Shown piece after piece: positions 46,128 through 58,560 of a DNA stretch of 64,000 nt (within the stretch, counting starts at the first letter, position 1; every line of letters begins with the position of its first letter). The position numbers were made by a program, and so were the translations under genes. Origin of the DNA: Carallia brachiata. Lineage: Eukaryota; Streptophyta; Magnoliopsida; Malpighiales; Rhizophoraceae. Below the pieces are notes generated by a model that made no database searches, was not told the DNA's origin, and worked only from the letters and a program-made list of their open reading frames with translations. The stretch lies in NCBI GenBank assembly GCA_021464245.1, contig JADCRB010000038.1:248001-312000 (forward strand). The letters run 5' to 3'.

Positions 46128-47898
46128 GAAGCTAATGTTATTGCAGATTGGCAACAAAGCCAAAACAAAACATTTTGGTGCTAAGCCAAATGTCGCTTGT
46201 GGCTCTCCCGGTGTTCAGAAAATTATTGGCTTTGGTCAGAAATAATTACAATTTGTGCAGGCAAAAACAGAGTAGCGTGGGCGCAAAGCCGGTCATTTTT
46301 AGATCTCGTACTGATGTCGTAAGCAATGACCACAGCTAGGGACAGTGCCAGCGATACTTCGTAGGCTAATGACCTTGAATTAATAATGATAATAACCATG
46401 AAGAAAGGGATTAAATGGGTCAAAAACAAAAAAAAAAAAAGGAATATGGTTACTCCTACATTTGCCACAATTTGCCTAGAGAATATTTTAAAATCTTCTT
46501 AACAAGAACTTTCAATTAGACTAAAATACTCTAAAATAAGTGAATAAATTACAATATAAAAATAACAAAAATTATGGCATAATTTGCAAGACGATAAAGA
46601 ATAATCTTCATGACGTGTCATACGTCATATATTATACCAGCCTTCTGAATATGATTGCCTATATGCATTAAATAAGAAAAGCCCACACCTGGTCAATTAA
46701 GCATTGCAAACTTGCTCCGGTGGGAGTGAGAGACAATTCCCTTCACGAAATTTCCCATCTCTGATGAAGACAATAAGTTAGAAATTAAGAGATGTTTTGT
46801 TGTGTAATATGATTTTAGACATGGGAAATCCAAATGGACACAACATGTTTTCATACCAAATATAAAATATATATATTATGTGAATAATATTTTAAACAAC
46901 ATGTAAAGATATATAGTAAAATTGTATAAGATGTGAATTTTTTTTTTGGTTGTATGAAAGATTATTAGTGTGATACAAAATATTTTGTATGTAGACACAA
47001 AATATTTTGTATGTAGTGTAAAGTTATTTTGTATTTGGTATAGATTCGAGTTCTAGTGTTTTCATCTATCCCCTTATTTCTATTTCTAAATACTTTTATG
47101 AGAGTACGATATTAAATTTTAGATTCGTTAATATTATAGTTGAGTGTAGAAGAGAATTATTTAAATCCAATAATATTGAATAGTAGATCATTTTTATAAC
47201 GATTACTTAAATGAGGATAATAACAAATGACTTCTAAGCTAGATTTACATGTACGATAACTAACATATGTTCGATATTTTTTTAAAAAAAATTTTTTGGG
47301 ACAAAAAAAGGGCTCCTATCCTAGCTTTCCCCGCCGCGCACAAATTGCAAACTGTCAAATGGACTTGCCCATAATTCGCAAAACAAAAAGGGATTAAAAT
47401 CACAAGTTATAGCTTTGCATTGTATTTTAATTTTCTTTTTTTTCAAAAAATTATGAGCATATTTTGTAACATGTAAACACTGATTCGGTAGCTATCCCAA
47501 TTTCCAAGTTAACCTTCCCATTTTTTACGAACTCTCTCTTCCCCACATCTACTAAAAAGGAACTTAGTACCACTTAAAGCGAAAACTGGATTAAAAGCAC
47601 CCTATTAAAAAATTGTGAAACTTTTGGAAATTTTACGAAATACAAAAATTTCTCTCTTTTTGTAGAAAAATTGTAGCAAGCTGTTTGCTACAGCTTATCT
47701 ACTTGTAGAAGAAATCATAAATCTTTTTTCTTGTATTAATTTTCAGGCTGCAATTCCAAAATTAAGGCTTACATGACAGAAGATATGGTGGAAGTGCTAG
47801 ACATCATTATACTTTTTACTAAATTTTTACATATTGATAGAGATTAGAGATATATTACACGTAAACACAGATTAACTAAGTTAGCTTGGTTAGTTGAA

Positions 47899-47926
47899 GT
47901 TGTGCAAAAAAAAAAAAAAAAAAAAA
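47899..47926. mobile_element. Micro-insertion, GTTGTGC plus poly(A), with 16-bp target duplication
   Basis: The insert GTTGTGC followed by about 21 A is flanked by the exact 16-mer AGCTTGGTTAGTTGAA (47883-47898 and 47927-47942). The C1 counterpart near 40780-40797 has one copy and no insert. Target duplication of this length plus a 3' A tail is the signature of target-primed reverse transcription. Confidence 0.65.
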
Positions 47927-49290
47927 AGCTTGGTTAGTTGAAAGGACAAAACTTTCAGAATGACGTTAGAATTGATAAATCAAAGAGCAGTAAGGTGAGT
48001 CTTGAAAGATCAAGCTTCTCCCCCAACGGGCTTGGGTTTATTTGAATGGACTGGGAGTTATTTAGTGATGTCATATTAACTAAATCTTAGGTACAAAGTA
48101 CAGTTGAGTTAATTTATGTGTAGAAATCTTTTCTAGTGGGGGCGGGCCTTGCTCAAGTGAGTTAGGAAGTTTTTCCCAGTATACCAGGCGGAATTCTCGT
48201 ATCCTTCTCTCCCAGTGTCTAATTATGTGCTCTTCAGTCAGTAGGTTTCAACCAAAAAAGGAATCTTTTTCATTTAGGTGTTGGGCACTTTTTTTTTTTT
48301 AATTGGTTTTCCATTTAGTTTTATCACCAGTCCTCCACATTTAATGAGGTTATGGTAAAATATACATCTATGCTAGCACATAGATAGTGATGGAAAGAAT
48401 GTAATGTAGTGTATTGAATTATCAATTAAGTTACTGCTTTAATTGGCGATAGGAGCCGATTAATTGAGTGGAATATCTACCAAATGATTGAAGACATTTT
48501 GACGGAGGCATTTTAATTAAAAGTTTGATTTTATGGGCAAACAGAATTAGACTTTAACTTAGACAAATAAGTTTCAAATTTATAAAAGCTACTCCAAATT
48601 ATAAAAAGATAAACGAAGTGGGTTAAAAACATAAATTTAAAAACTTTGCCACGTCAAATTGTTCAAATTACGTAGACAAAAGATCTGTGCATAAACCTTT
48701 TTTTCTTTAAGTAATCAAGACAAAAAATCTACTAGTTATTTTAATTGCCTTCTAGAAGTAAAAGTGAGAAATGTGTGCTCCACCAATCACATTGATACAT
48801 GAGACATGTTTTCTGAGACCTTCATCGAAGCTTATGTTACACTTTTATAACCATCAAATGCATATTTTCAACTTATTTTATTAATTGTAACAATATATTA
48901 AAAAAATTACAAAGTACAATTAACAATTATAATAATTCAAGATTTGAAATTTTGAACTTTGATTAAATTGAACAATGAAAAGTCCCAAAAAGAAAATGAG
49001 ATGCCTTAAAGAAAAATTTTAAGGTGGGTCTGGGGGTGGAATCATAGAAAATTTACCATTCGGGGCACTTCTGGTAAGGTTCCTTTTCGGTCTCCACTCA
49101 AAAAAGTCCAAACACGACTACTTGTGCACCTAGCTGACGTATTGTACTTGCCAACGAAGAAAAGAACCTTATTTGACCATCATGCGTGAATGCATCTATG
49201 TATATCTATAGCCTGTTTCTAGAAGTGGATTTTGAATTATATAATAAAGCACGCTTAATTGACCTCCATTATAAAGAACTTTCCCTTTCG

Positions 49291-52200
49291 TTAAAAATCA
49301 ATGGTTAAATACTTTTTCATTCTAACAAACATTATTGATCAAAGTCAAAATAATTGACTCTTTAGTGTTTAAATGGATAAACAAAAGAGAGATTCTATAA
49401 ATTTGTTATATTGAATTTACGAAGGGTAAGCTCTTGGGACCTAAGCCACTCTCTCAATTAGACAAGAGTAATGTAAATTTAAGTCTATTAAATACGGTTG
49501 ACAAAAATTTAAACTCATAATCTTATATTATAATGCATCTTATATTAATTAAATCGTAACGATTAGTGGTATAAATGACTTTATTTGAGTAATCAATTAA
49601 GATTATATAAATATACTTAATGAGATATATAATTAATTTACGATATAATAATTTATCTAATTTTTTATTTTTTAAATTTAATATATATTTTATAATTTAA
49701 AAATTTATATTATTACGTAACTAACGCGATCTACGCGATCTTATAGTTACCGGGCTAAAAAACTTTTCTGGCAAGATTTTCTTGTCCCTCTTCCCCCACA
49801 ATTGTTGCATCACGAGAGAGGAGGTCAATTTTGACACGTGTTAAAAATGAATTTAAATCGTACTATCATGCAAATATTCACGATTTTTATTATTAGCTAT
49901 GATTACGTCTTAAAAAATTGTAAAATTCAATGATATTAAAATACTAAATTTAAATTTTTTCATTTATTTTTTTTTGGTTAATCAATTTTTTCATTTATTA
50001 TGGCCAGAAGGTCCCATCGGGGCAATTTACCAAAAGCCTTTAACTGCAGCGTGCCCGATGCGATGCAGAAAAAGCTACCTGTTACCTATAGCCTAGTGGT
50101 AGGATTGTTTTGCTCGCCTCAAGCTTTTTGGGCCGGATATCCAAATATGATATGTAATTTTTTTTTCTTACTCACAAACTTTATTTTTTCTAAATTTATT
50201 ATGTAAATTAACTTCAAATAGTTATGAAATTCATTTAATAATATTTAAAAAGTATTTCTTTCTTAAATTTTAATTATTCAATAATTTATATATTTTTATT
50301 ACTACATTATTATTATTTGATATTTCTATTAAACAAATCTAAAAAACTATGCTTGCTAGCCTCTAAGTGAAGTCCCTGAACATACCTATTTTGGCATCAA
50401 CAAACACATGATTTTAGTAAATATTGAGGAATCTATAGAATCATTTGAAGATGGTCCCAAGTTTTAGTGAATGATAGCAAAAATGCAGTGAATTTCTAGA
50501 AAAACAAAACAATTCAGGAAGAGACTGTTGCTGCTAAAAAATGTCAAAATTTATGACACTATGACCTTAAAGATATGATCATATGCATTCACCAGTCATC
50601 AAAATTGAACACTCATAGTTCGATAATGTTGCAACTACAATTGTAATTGTGTGACCAAAAAGTTCACAATTTAGAGAACGAGAAGAGAGTTCACAGTTTA
50701 GAGAAAGAGAATCAAACTCTTAAGATCCAAAATCTCCATTTGATTTCACTTGATTTTCAGTGGGACTAATTTGAACAATAGAAGAAAAAAAAAAAAGGAA
50801 ATGGTGGTCAATTGACAGCCAACCTCTGCCAGATTCTGACATTGGCTCTGACAGTTGACAAAACCATCCCTAATATCTTTAATTGCAGAAATCATTGCGG
50901 CACCAATTGCAACAGCGAGTGGTCTGTTTTTCTTTTGGAAGTTCCCTAGTCAAGGTTTTATTTTATTGTCAATTCCATCCAGGCTATCAGTGGCTCTTGG
51001 AGCACTTGGATGGGAGCATAGATCATCACAATGCTGTATATTTTGAGCTAGACTACAACCTTGCAAGAACTGTGATGACATGTTTCTTGTTTGATTCTCA
51101 TAATTGCAGTAACGTATAATTTTTTTCTAGTTTGCATTGTCTTCTCCATTTTGACTACGCATAAATATTGGTTTTTCTAAATGATGAAATTCTTGTTGGC
51201 TTGGGGTCTCTATGAATAATTATCATTTGATTTTTGGTGAGACTTACACTTGGGTTTTCGGAACCCAGTCTAAAGTGACGTTTCATAATATTGATATCTA
51301 GAAGACCACTCACTAAGCATGTGAAATTGTGGTGTTACTGTGTCATAAGATAGTGTTAATTATGCTTTATATAGCAGAGTTGTCATAACTGCCTCAATTA
51401 AAAAAAACAAAAAAACAAGTTTGTTGTGTATTAGGCTCCATGGAAAGCCTTGGTAAATGGGCTATACACATTTGACTTGGCTAAATGGTGTACCATATCA
51501 CAGTAGATTATAGTTAGTAGATTTGTTTTTAAGTGTTGCATGCATGTGTTTGTTTAATACAAGAACTATAATGGATAGTTCCAAAGCATATGACTTCTTA
51601 TTTTCATTATTACTAACTATTAAGCTTGATTGGTGCATCTATGAACATGTTGAGATGTTGGGTTTTCCAAACAAGTTGCTAAGGTTTTGCATAGGTCATT
51701 AACACTATAAATTGGGTGACTTTGAAAAAACTAAACAAATAAAGTTATTGGAACAAGGCATATATAACCTTTGAGCAGTCCATTTTCACGGTAAATTTAT
51801 TGTATGCTAGCCTTAGCATGGCAAATATTATGTGATTGTGATGCTTCAAGGTATTTAGTATAATGCTCCAAATAACAGTAATCATTAGTGGGATGACAAT
51901 GGTAATGAGTAGTGCTCTATAATAGTTTGTTCTCTTTTATAATAATTAAAAACTGCTCGTATTTTTGCACATTATATGCACTTGTGCTCTACTTTGGTTT
52001 TTACCAACTATATTAAAAGTGGACATTAGAAGGTGTGAGTTTTCATTTAACATCCTTACAACTTCCCCTCATGTGTTTCAAAACCAATTTGGTTGTCATA
52101 TGCCCACAAAGTGATAGAGATCATATTTCTAATTCACTCTTTTATAGCTTCTCCTGCATGTTATTGTTTAAGCAAAAGGGAGCTTGCTGTGGCAAATATA

Positions 52201-53565
52201 CAATGGATGAGTGAACCAGCTCATGTTGTTGTAAAATAAAGAAACTATTCTTGATATCTTTTCAGTGGCATGTTTTACAATATATGGGAATTTTTTTATT
52301 GAATGCATGCAAGTATATATGGCTTTGGAATATAGTAACCAGTAGATACGTTTTCCCTTATTTCATTTTTTATGATACTAAAAATACCCTGCAATGCCAC
52401 TATATTGATTTGTCAAGATACACTGCATGATGTTAATAGACGATATTGTCAAGCTTTAAAATTTCTTAAACAGCCTTAAGTAGACCTTGTGGGTTGTTTA
52501 TATTGTTAAAGAAAATGTTTAACATTGTTAGTTTGAGTGTCAAAGTTTTGTGGGTGTTTTGGAACATAGAGCTCTTCAATGCTATGGAGAGTGTTCCAAC
52601 AAAAGTCTTAGCAATATTATATTTTTTGGTAAGATGTTCTCTGTTTACTAAAAGTTTCTACGCCATATAATGCTTCTATGGAAGTAGTTGATAGTTCTTG
52701 GAGGTATGAAATTTTTTTAGCTTTAGAAATATTATTTTTCATGTTACTATGCTAATTTTATGGTATACATGCGACAACTCAAAAGGGAAAATTGGTGTGT
52801 GCAAGTGGAAATAAAAAGAAAAGGAAAGGGAAAGGGAAAAAAAAAAAGGTGTCATGTGTTTCATTGATTCTTAGTAAATTATTGTACATATGAGTATCAT
52901 CTTATATGATATTTATGTTATTTGATATTATGGGATATGCTAACCAAAAGAGTTCACTTCAATAAAGTCTTATAGACTCGTAGATTTATCAGTAAACATA
53001 TTTGTAGAATATTAGTGGCTTAAGTCAAAGAACACTAGGAATTGTATGGCAGAATAATTGTAAGTTTATTGGCATATTGAGGGGAAAAAATGGGTTTTTT
53101 TTTTTTTTATCTATTTGTTGTTTGACATATTTAATGAGTATAAACACAAGTTTATAATTTTGTGCTATGTCTAATTTGAAGGGGCATTGAAAGTTATTGT
53201 TTCTATATAATATGGATATGATCTACCCATATTATCTATCTCTACTATAAAGTGGATGAGGTTTTAAACTGTACGTTTTATATCTAATTTTTCATAAATG
53301 GGTTGGTTGGTCCTCATTATGTGAGTTACTAGGTGCTAGAAATGAGAATCTTGTGGCGTTCTGGTTAGAAAAAATCGATCAGCTTGCTCATTTCTATATC
53401 TTATGCCTGGTTTCACGAAAAGAGTAATGATGACAATTTCATTAATGTTCTAACTCTTTGTGACTTTTGCAGTTGGCAAAAGAATTTGTTATAACTGTTT
53501 TAAAATATCAAAATTTTTGATAAGTTTCATGGATTACAATATATTTTATAATAGCTTATCCGTTG
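49291..53565. other. Spacer between C2 and A2, mostly eroded sequence
   Basis: No intact gene. Around 50380-50500 the frame reads EHTYFGINKHMILVNIEES and later words that faintly resemble the start of a Copia reverse transcriptase, with stops. At 50855-51119 two overlapping frames are open for 60-80 codons without a recognised domain. The rest is AT-rich with no signal I can name. Confidence 0.4.
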
Positions 53566-54110
53566 TACTGAAAGAGTATAGTGATGATAATTGAATTCTT
53601 TGTGATTCAATGAGAAATCCATCAAATGAATTTGAGTTCACCTTTAAAGGTGAAGTAGTGGTTTGAAAGCCTAATAAGTAAATGATTATTGCTCAGCCCA
53701 CTATGGATTTTGAGTGTATAGCCTCAGAGATGGTTAATGTAGAGGCAAACTGACTAAGAATAATATTTCATTTTGTGTGAAATTGATATTATGAGTGTCT
53801 ATAATCTGTGTAAGCCAAGCATATATTGCTCATACCAAGATCAAGTTAAATAATTGAAGAGTAAACATATTTATCGACTTGTGAGATAGCAGAAAAGGCT
53901 ATGAGTAATAAAGTGATTATTTGATTTTGTGGTCAGAGATGAAATTGATTGATTCTCTGACTAAGTTACTAAGCGAAAGGCTAGTATAAAAATAAATACA
54001 TTGAGAAAAATAAGACATATGCCTATGGAGAAATAGTCAAGAGTGATAGAAACTCAACTTATGTAATATGATATCTTTTGAAGTAAATTTATATGAGTAA
54101 TAACAAGTCA
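53566..54110 (+). pseudogene. Decayed Copia RNase H domain
   Basis: In one frame, broken by many stops, the order of Copia RNase H landmarks can be followed. YSDDN stands where YSDADW is usual, then FTFKGEVVV and a stop, then IAQPTMDFECIASEMV for a typical IARSTMEAEFIAL. Last comes SLTKLLSERLV for DPLTKGLSRELV, at about 53957-53990. The following GTGATAGAAACTCAACTTA resembles the segment found just before the 3' LTR of this Copia group. Non-functional. Confidence 0.7.
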
Positions 54111-54651
54111 TTGATTGACTTTGTGAGTACTATCAAATTACAAAGTCCTTCTTATGGTGTAATAGTGCAAAAATTTAAAATTTGAGGTTGAGTTATATGC
54201 TCTTAATAAATTCTATAGCCCTCACAAGCAGTGTGTTACCGGAATGAATATTTGATAGAATCAATTATATAAGAGTGGAGTGGAGCTACTCTATGAGATC
54301 TTTAGGCAAGATCTCTAGAGCGCTCATGAATATAAATCAGGCGAGCACATAGTTTAACAGCGCCCAATCACATTAAACAACATAATCTTAAGAATATAAT
54401 ATGGCAAATTCACTGTTATGCATATAAAGTTATATTTCATAGAAATTTTCATTTCACCATACTTCTGAATATCAAAATTTGTATCCTAATTTTTTGTTCA
54501 TAGCCCAAAAGAAAAAACGATGTATTATATTCTCATTAATTAATCCAGCAGAATTAGCTTTTAAAATAACGAGGGAGTTTTGTAAAATATTATTATATTT
54601 TAAAAGGCTAATTATCACATATAAGACTTAGTCGAACAAGCCGTTTGTGAC

Positions 54652-55139
54652 TGTTGGATTAACCGTTTTATGACCATTAAACTAGTCGTTTTTGTCGATT
54701 AACTAGTTGTTATGTGCTTTTATGTGTTTAACTGTTACTAGTCGTTATAATTTATGAGAGACTTTATTTTACATTATTCTTTTTCATAAGCTATAAAACC
54801 AGACCTATTATATAAAAATATAATTCATTTATCTTTTGAAGGATTGTGAGAGGTATGAGTGTGTTTCCTCTATTCCTATTGGTGAAAGACTCATTGTGTT
54901 GGATTAATTAAAGGACAAGCTATTTCTGTAACCAAACTATTTAAGTACAAATTAGTAGGAAGGTCTGTTGTATCTTGAGAAGATAGTCATTGCGACTACT
55001 GTACTAGGAATACTTGTCTACGAGGGCAAAAACTATCCTTAAGGACAGTGCATTTGCATACTTCAGAGACGATATTTTTTTTTAATTTTATTTATTTGTT
55101 TAGTAATATATATTTATATATTTTGTTGATTATTCAACA
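54652..55139 (+). mobile_element. LTR of the decayed Copia element
   Basis: It begins TGTTGGATTAACCG and ends GATTATTCAACA, giving the TG...CA ends and short TGTTG/CAACA inverted repeat of LTRs; length 488 bp. It contains AACTAGTCG/ACTAGTCGTTAT words and AGGAAGGTCTGTTGTATC, shared with the LTR relic at 20960. It lies just downstream of the RNase H relic, so it is the 3' LTR. Confidence 0.65.
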
Positions 55140-56289
55140 TCACTAACTTTTTATTTATCTAAATTTTATGTTTATTTTTATTGATAATTTTATTATAGAT
55201 TCATCCTAAATAGTCGGCAACATTATTTGGAAATGTACTTACGCGCTGTGTCATTACAGTTTGAGTCCTCAATACTCTTTTAGTTATAACTTATCATATA
55301 AAATACCAATTGACATGATTCTAATAGTGTTGGAACTTGACTCCTTTAGCTTTCCAACCATATATGGTCCGTCATTTAATTCATCTCTATATGAGCAAAT
55401 GAGCCTTTGAAAATTGGCTAAATGGGAGAAATATTTCAAGGGCACTAACACAATATTTTGTAAGTTATTTTTTATCAGTTTAAAAGGCAACATATATGTT
55501 ATTTTATTAAATTCCCTTTTACCAAATACAACAACCTGAGATGTGAATAGATCAATACGAAATGATAGCCTTTTTTTGTTTAATTACTACAATTAGTGTA
55601 AAATTAGTTCTATAAGAACAAAAAACTTATAGTATACATTTTATCTTACTAATCAGGGTTAAGTCTTCGTGGCCTGCTTGATTCCCAAGAATCTCATGTC
55701 ATAATTCATAAACTAAGAAATGCGAATATGAATATATAATTTTACTCACAATGTTATATGCCACCATTTTCTTTTTTGATTAAAAAAGCCGCTGTGTTTA
55801 TCAAATAATGTGAAAATTGGGCCAAACTTATGTAGGGTAGAGGATAATGCGTACATACTGACAAGAAAATGTTTGAAAGCCTCATATTTTTAGCACAATT
55901 GATTATGATATACTTAGTAGATTTTTTTTTATTATGTGTTTGAATTCTAATAATTTGGTTCTTCTTTCTTGATCTTTCGTCATCCATTAGAAAATAAAAC
56001 AAAGTCTGAAAGTCAAAATAGACAAATCAAGTCTAATTATTTTGTTTTTCATTTTTCCTTTCTTTGTTTTTTTTTTTGTTTCAATCCAACCTTGTTCATG
56101 ATGTTACCTAACATCGTTTTAATAATATAAACTTTATCATAAACCCAATTATTGTTACAATATTTTGGTTTCAAATTTAGCTTGAAAATAAAAATCAATT
56201 CCAATAGCCATTTTTCTTCTTATATATATATATATATATTCAAGTATAACCAGCTAGGCATTAATCGTTTCACATATTCACTGGAAATT

Positions 56290-56367
56290 ATGGAGAAATG
56301 GCACCTTAAGCTAATCATATCCTTCTTAGCCGTTCTGAAAGCCACATTAAACTTTCTGTTCCTCCAA
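56290..56367 (+). pseudogene. N-terminal stub of CYP89A-like P450 A2
   Basis: The ATG opens MEKWHLKLIISFLAVLKATL and a few more residues, matching the A1 anchor. It then changes abruptly into antisense Copia sequence near 56368. The rest of the P450, from the hinge to the heme loop, is absent. The promoter is retained, with an expanded (TA)n run at about 56220-56238. Confidence 0.85.
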
Positions 56368-58026
56368 GGTCCTCAAGCGCTTGATCTTCTTATCAATCTG
56401 CTTCTCGATCAAAGTCTTCCATTCTTTACTTCACTTTTTTGTTTGAGAAAATACACCACACTTTCCATGAAAAATCATCAATGAAAGTCAACAGATATCG
56501 TTTACCACTTTTGGATGGAACAAAGGCAGGTCCCCACAAGTCAAAGTGAATGTAGTCCACCGTTTATTTGGTTTTGTGGACAACAGTATTAAAGTTGACC
56601 GTGCTTTGTTTTCTGAAGACGTAGTGTTTGCAGAACTCTAGCTTGCTTATCTTCTGACCTTCAAGCAAACCTCATTTACTTAACTCAGTCATGCCTTACT
56701 CGCTCATGTTGCCCAGTTGCATATGCCACAACAAAATAGTCCTAGAACTTGAATCTGCTGTAGAAGCATTGATACCACCAATAACTGTACTTCATTGAAG
56801 ATAATATAGGCCATTTGATAGCTTTCCCTTTATATCAATCAATGCACCTTTGCAAACTTTAAGTACTCCACCTTCCACTGAGTATCGATAGCCATTACAG
56901 TCAAGAATACTCAATGATATGAGATTCTTTTTGAGCTTAGAACATGGCGAACCTCCTATGTTCTGAGAATGTCATCGCGAATATTGATTCGAATAGTACC
57001 GACACCAACAACAGGTAGTTCCTTATTGTTCTCTAATAAGACTATTCACCATCGATTGATTTGTATGTGGAGAACTAGTGCTTATTTGGACTCATGTGAA
57101 ACATATAGCCTGAATCAAGGATCCATTCGTTAATCGAGCTGCTAGTTGACACTATTAGAATAGTTTCTCTATTGGAGCTTTCAACTTCACTGGCTATATT
57201 TGCAGTGTTGTGAGAATCATCAACTTTCTGTTTCCCTTTGTCTTTGCACTGGGACAATTCTACTTGATATGTTCCTTTTCGTGATAGTGATAACACGTTA
57301 CTTTACTGTGTTTAGATTTGGATCTAGACTTGCCTCTGCTATTGGACTCCTTCTATGTTGATATACCTATGATAATCAAGCCATTTGCTTGATTCCTTAT
57401 GACCTCTTCTGTCATCCACTTCTTGAGCTCCTTTGAATTAATGATGTCTTGACGTCATTCAGGGAAAGAATCTGCCTCGTATACAACATTGTATCAACGA
57501 AATTGTCGTAAGATGGAGGTAATTTGCACAACACATAATAGCTTGGTCCTCATCTACAATTTTGACATCAATATTTTTCAGATCTAAGATTACCTTGTTG
57601 AACTCAGCTAGGCAATCTTGAATGGGTGTTCTTCCTTCATCCGAAGAGTGTATAGACGATGCTTTAAATACACCCAGTTGGTCAGGGACTTGGTCATATA
57701 TCGGGACTCCAATTTGGACCACAAACCATCAGGAGTGGTTTGATCTAGAACTTTGCGTAGAACCTCATCTGATAAGCACAATAAAATTGTACTATGTGTC
57801 CTCTTGATGAGTTCTTCATTTTCTCCCTTGACAGTGTATCTGGTAATTCTTCTTAGCCTTTGAGCGCCTTAGCTAGTCCTTGTTGGACTAATAAGGTCCA
57901 TACCTTGATACGCCATATGTTAAAATCATTTTTACCATCAAATCTCTCCACATTATATTTCGTTGATGATCTTTTTGCCATCACGAAATATTAACAGCAA
58001 TCAATTGGGCTCTGATATCAGTTTAT
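56368..58026 (-). mobile_element. Truncated Copia retrotransposon, gag to integrase
   Basis: On the minus strand the order is LTR, primer site, gag, protease and integrase. The primer-binding site (TGATATCAGAGCCC, about 58007-58020) resembles the complement of initiator tRNA-Met. A gag frame lies at 57722-57459. The protease-side WILDSGYMFHMSP is near 57085-57130. The pre-integrase part (WHMQLGNMSE, then KLEFCKHYVF) lies at about 56630-56710. The integrase start (DYIHFDLWGP, then FIDDFSWKVW) is at about 56440-56560. Several stops interrupt it. Reverse transcriptase, RNase H and the second LTR are missing; the element ends at the junction with the A2 stub. Confidence 0.85.
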
Positions 58027-58560
58027 TGTGATAGACCCACTAGATCATAGATATAAACTGATTAATTTGATGGAATAAATTTGTGGAAAATAATAACACA
58101 ACTAGGCACAAGAATTTACGTGGTTTGACTTAAAACTTATGTCACGACAAAGACGATCAGACAATATTCCACTATGAATAACACGAGTTTTTACAAATTA
58201 CACTCAATATTCCTCACTACCCAATTCCTAAATACACCCAATGTTCCCTTATACACTCTTTATCGAAACAAGCTTTGGACTTCTCTCCGATGCTCCTTTT
58301 TTTTTTAACTCCCCTCTACCATCTACAAAACTATGAACATATATATATATGGAGACATTAGAGTCAAGCTACAAGACAAAAACAAATAAGATAAGGGAGC
58401 ATTAAATTTCATGCATGTGTGAAGATCTTGCAGATCACGCATGCATGGACTTTTGCATGCATGCATGGACTTGGCATGCACAACTTACATGTTTTGTCCT
58501 TTCTGCAAATTGATGGCATTGCGACAACAAAGAAAAAATTGTAAATTTACTATTCCAACA
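58027..58560 (-). mobile_element. 5' LTR of the truncated Copia element
   Basis: Read on the minus strand it starts TGTTGGAATAGTAAATTTAC and ends GGGTCTATCACA next to the primer-binding site. It is about 534 bp long with TGT...ACA ends. The partner LTR is not in the window, so no target duplication can be tested. Confidence 0.75.

Larger units (their letters stand above)
44045..49290 (+). repeat. Duplicated unit C, copy 2
   Basis: Collinear with 37240-42240, including promoter, gene and downstream DNA. It carries small insertions absent from copy 1 at 46111-46127 and 47899-47926, and it lacks about 105 bp present in copy 1 near 41900-41985. Confidence 0.85.
45765..49290. other. Region downstream of C2, no supported gene
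   Basis: The 3' UTR probably ends near the TAATAAATCG at about 45777 or the GTAATGAATG at about 45821. The rest is the non-coding part of the C unit. A minus-strand frame at 46223-46468 overlaps the most conserved block but has no recognised domain. Confidence 0.5.

Noticed and set aside
57622..57807. Plus-strand frame across the Copia gag
   Set aside because: It is the complement of the gag frame on the minus strand.
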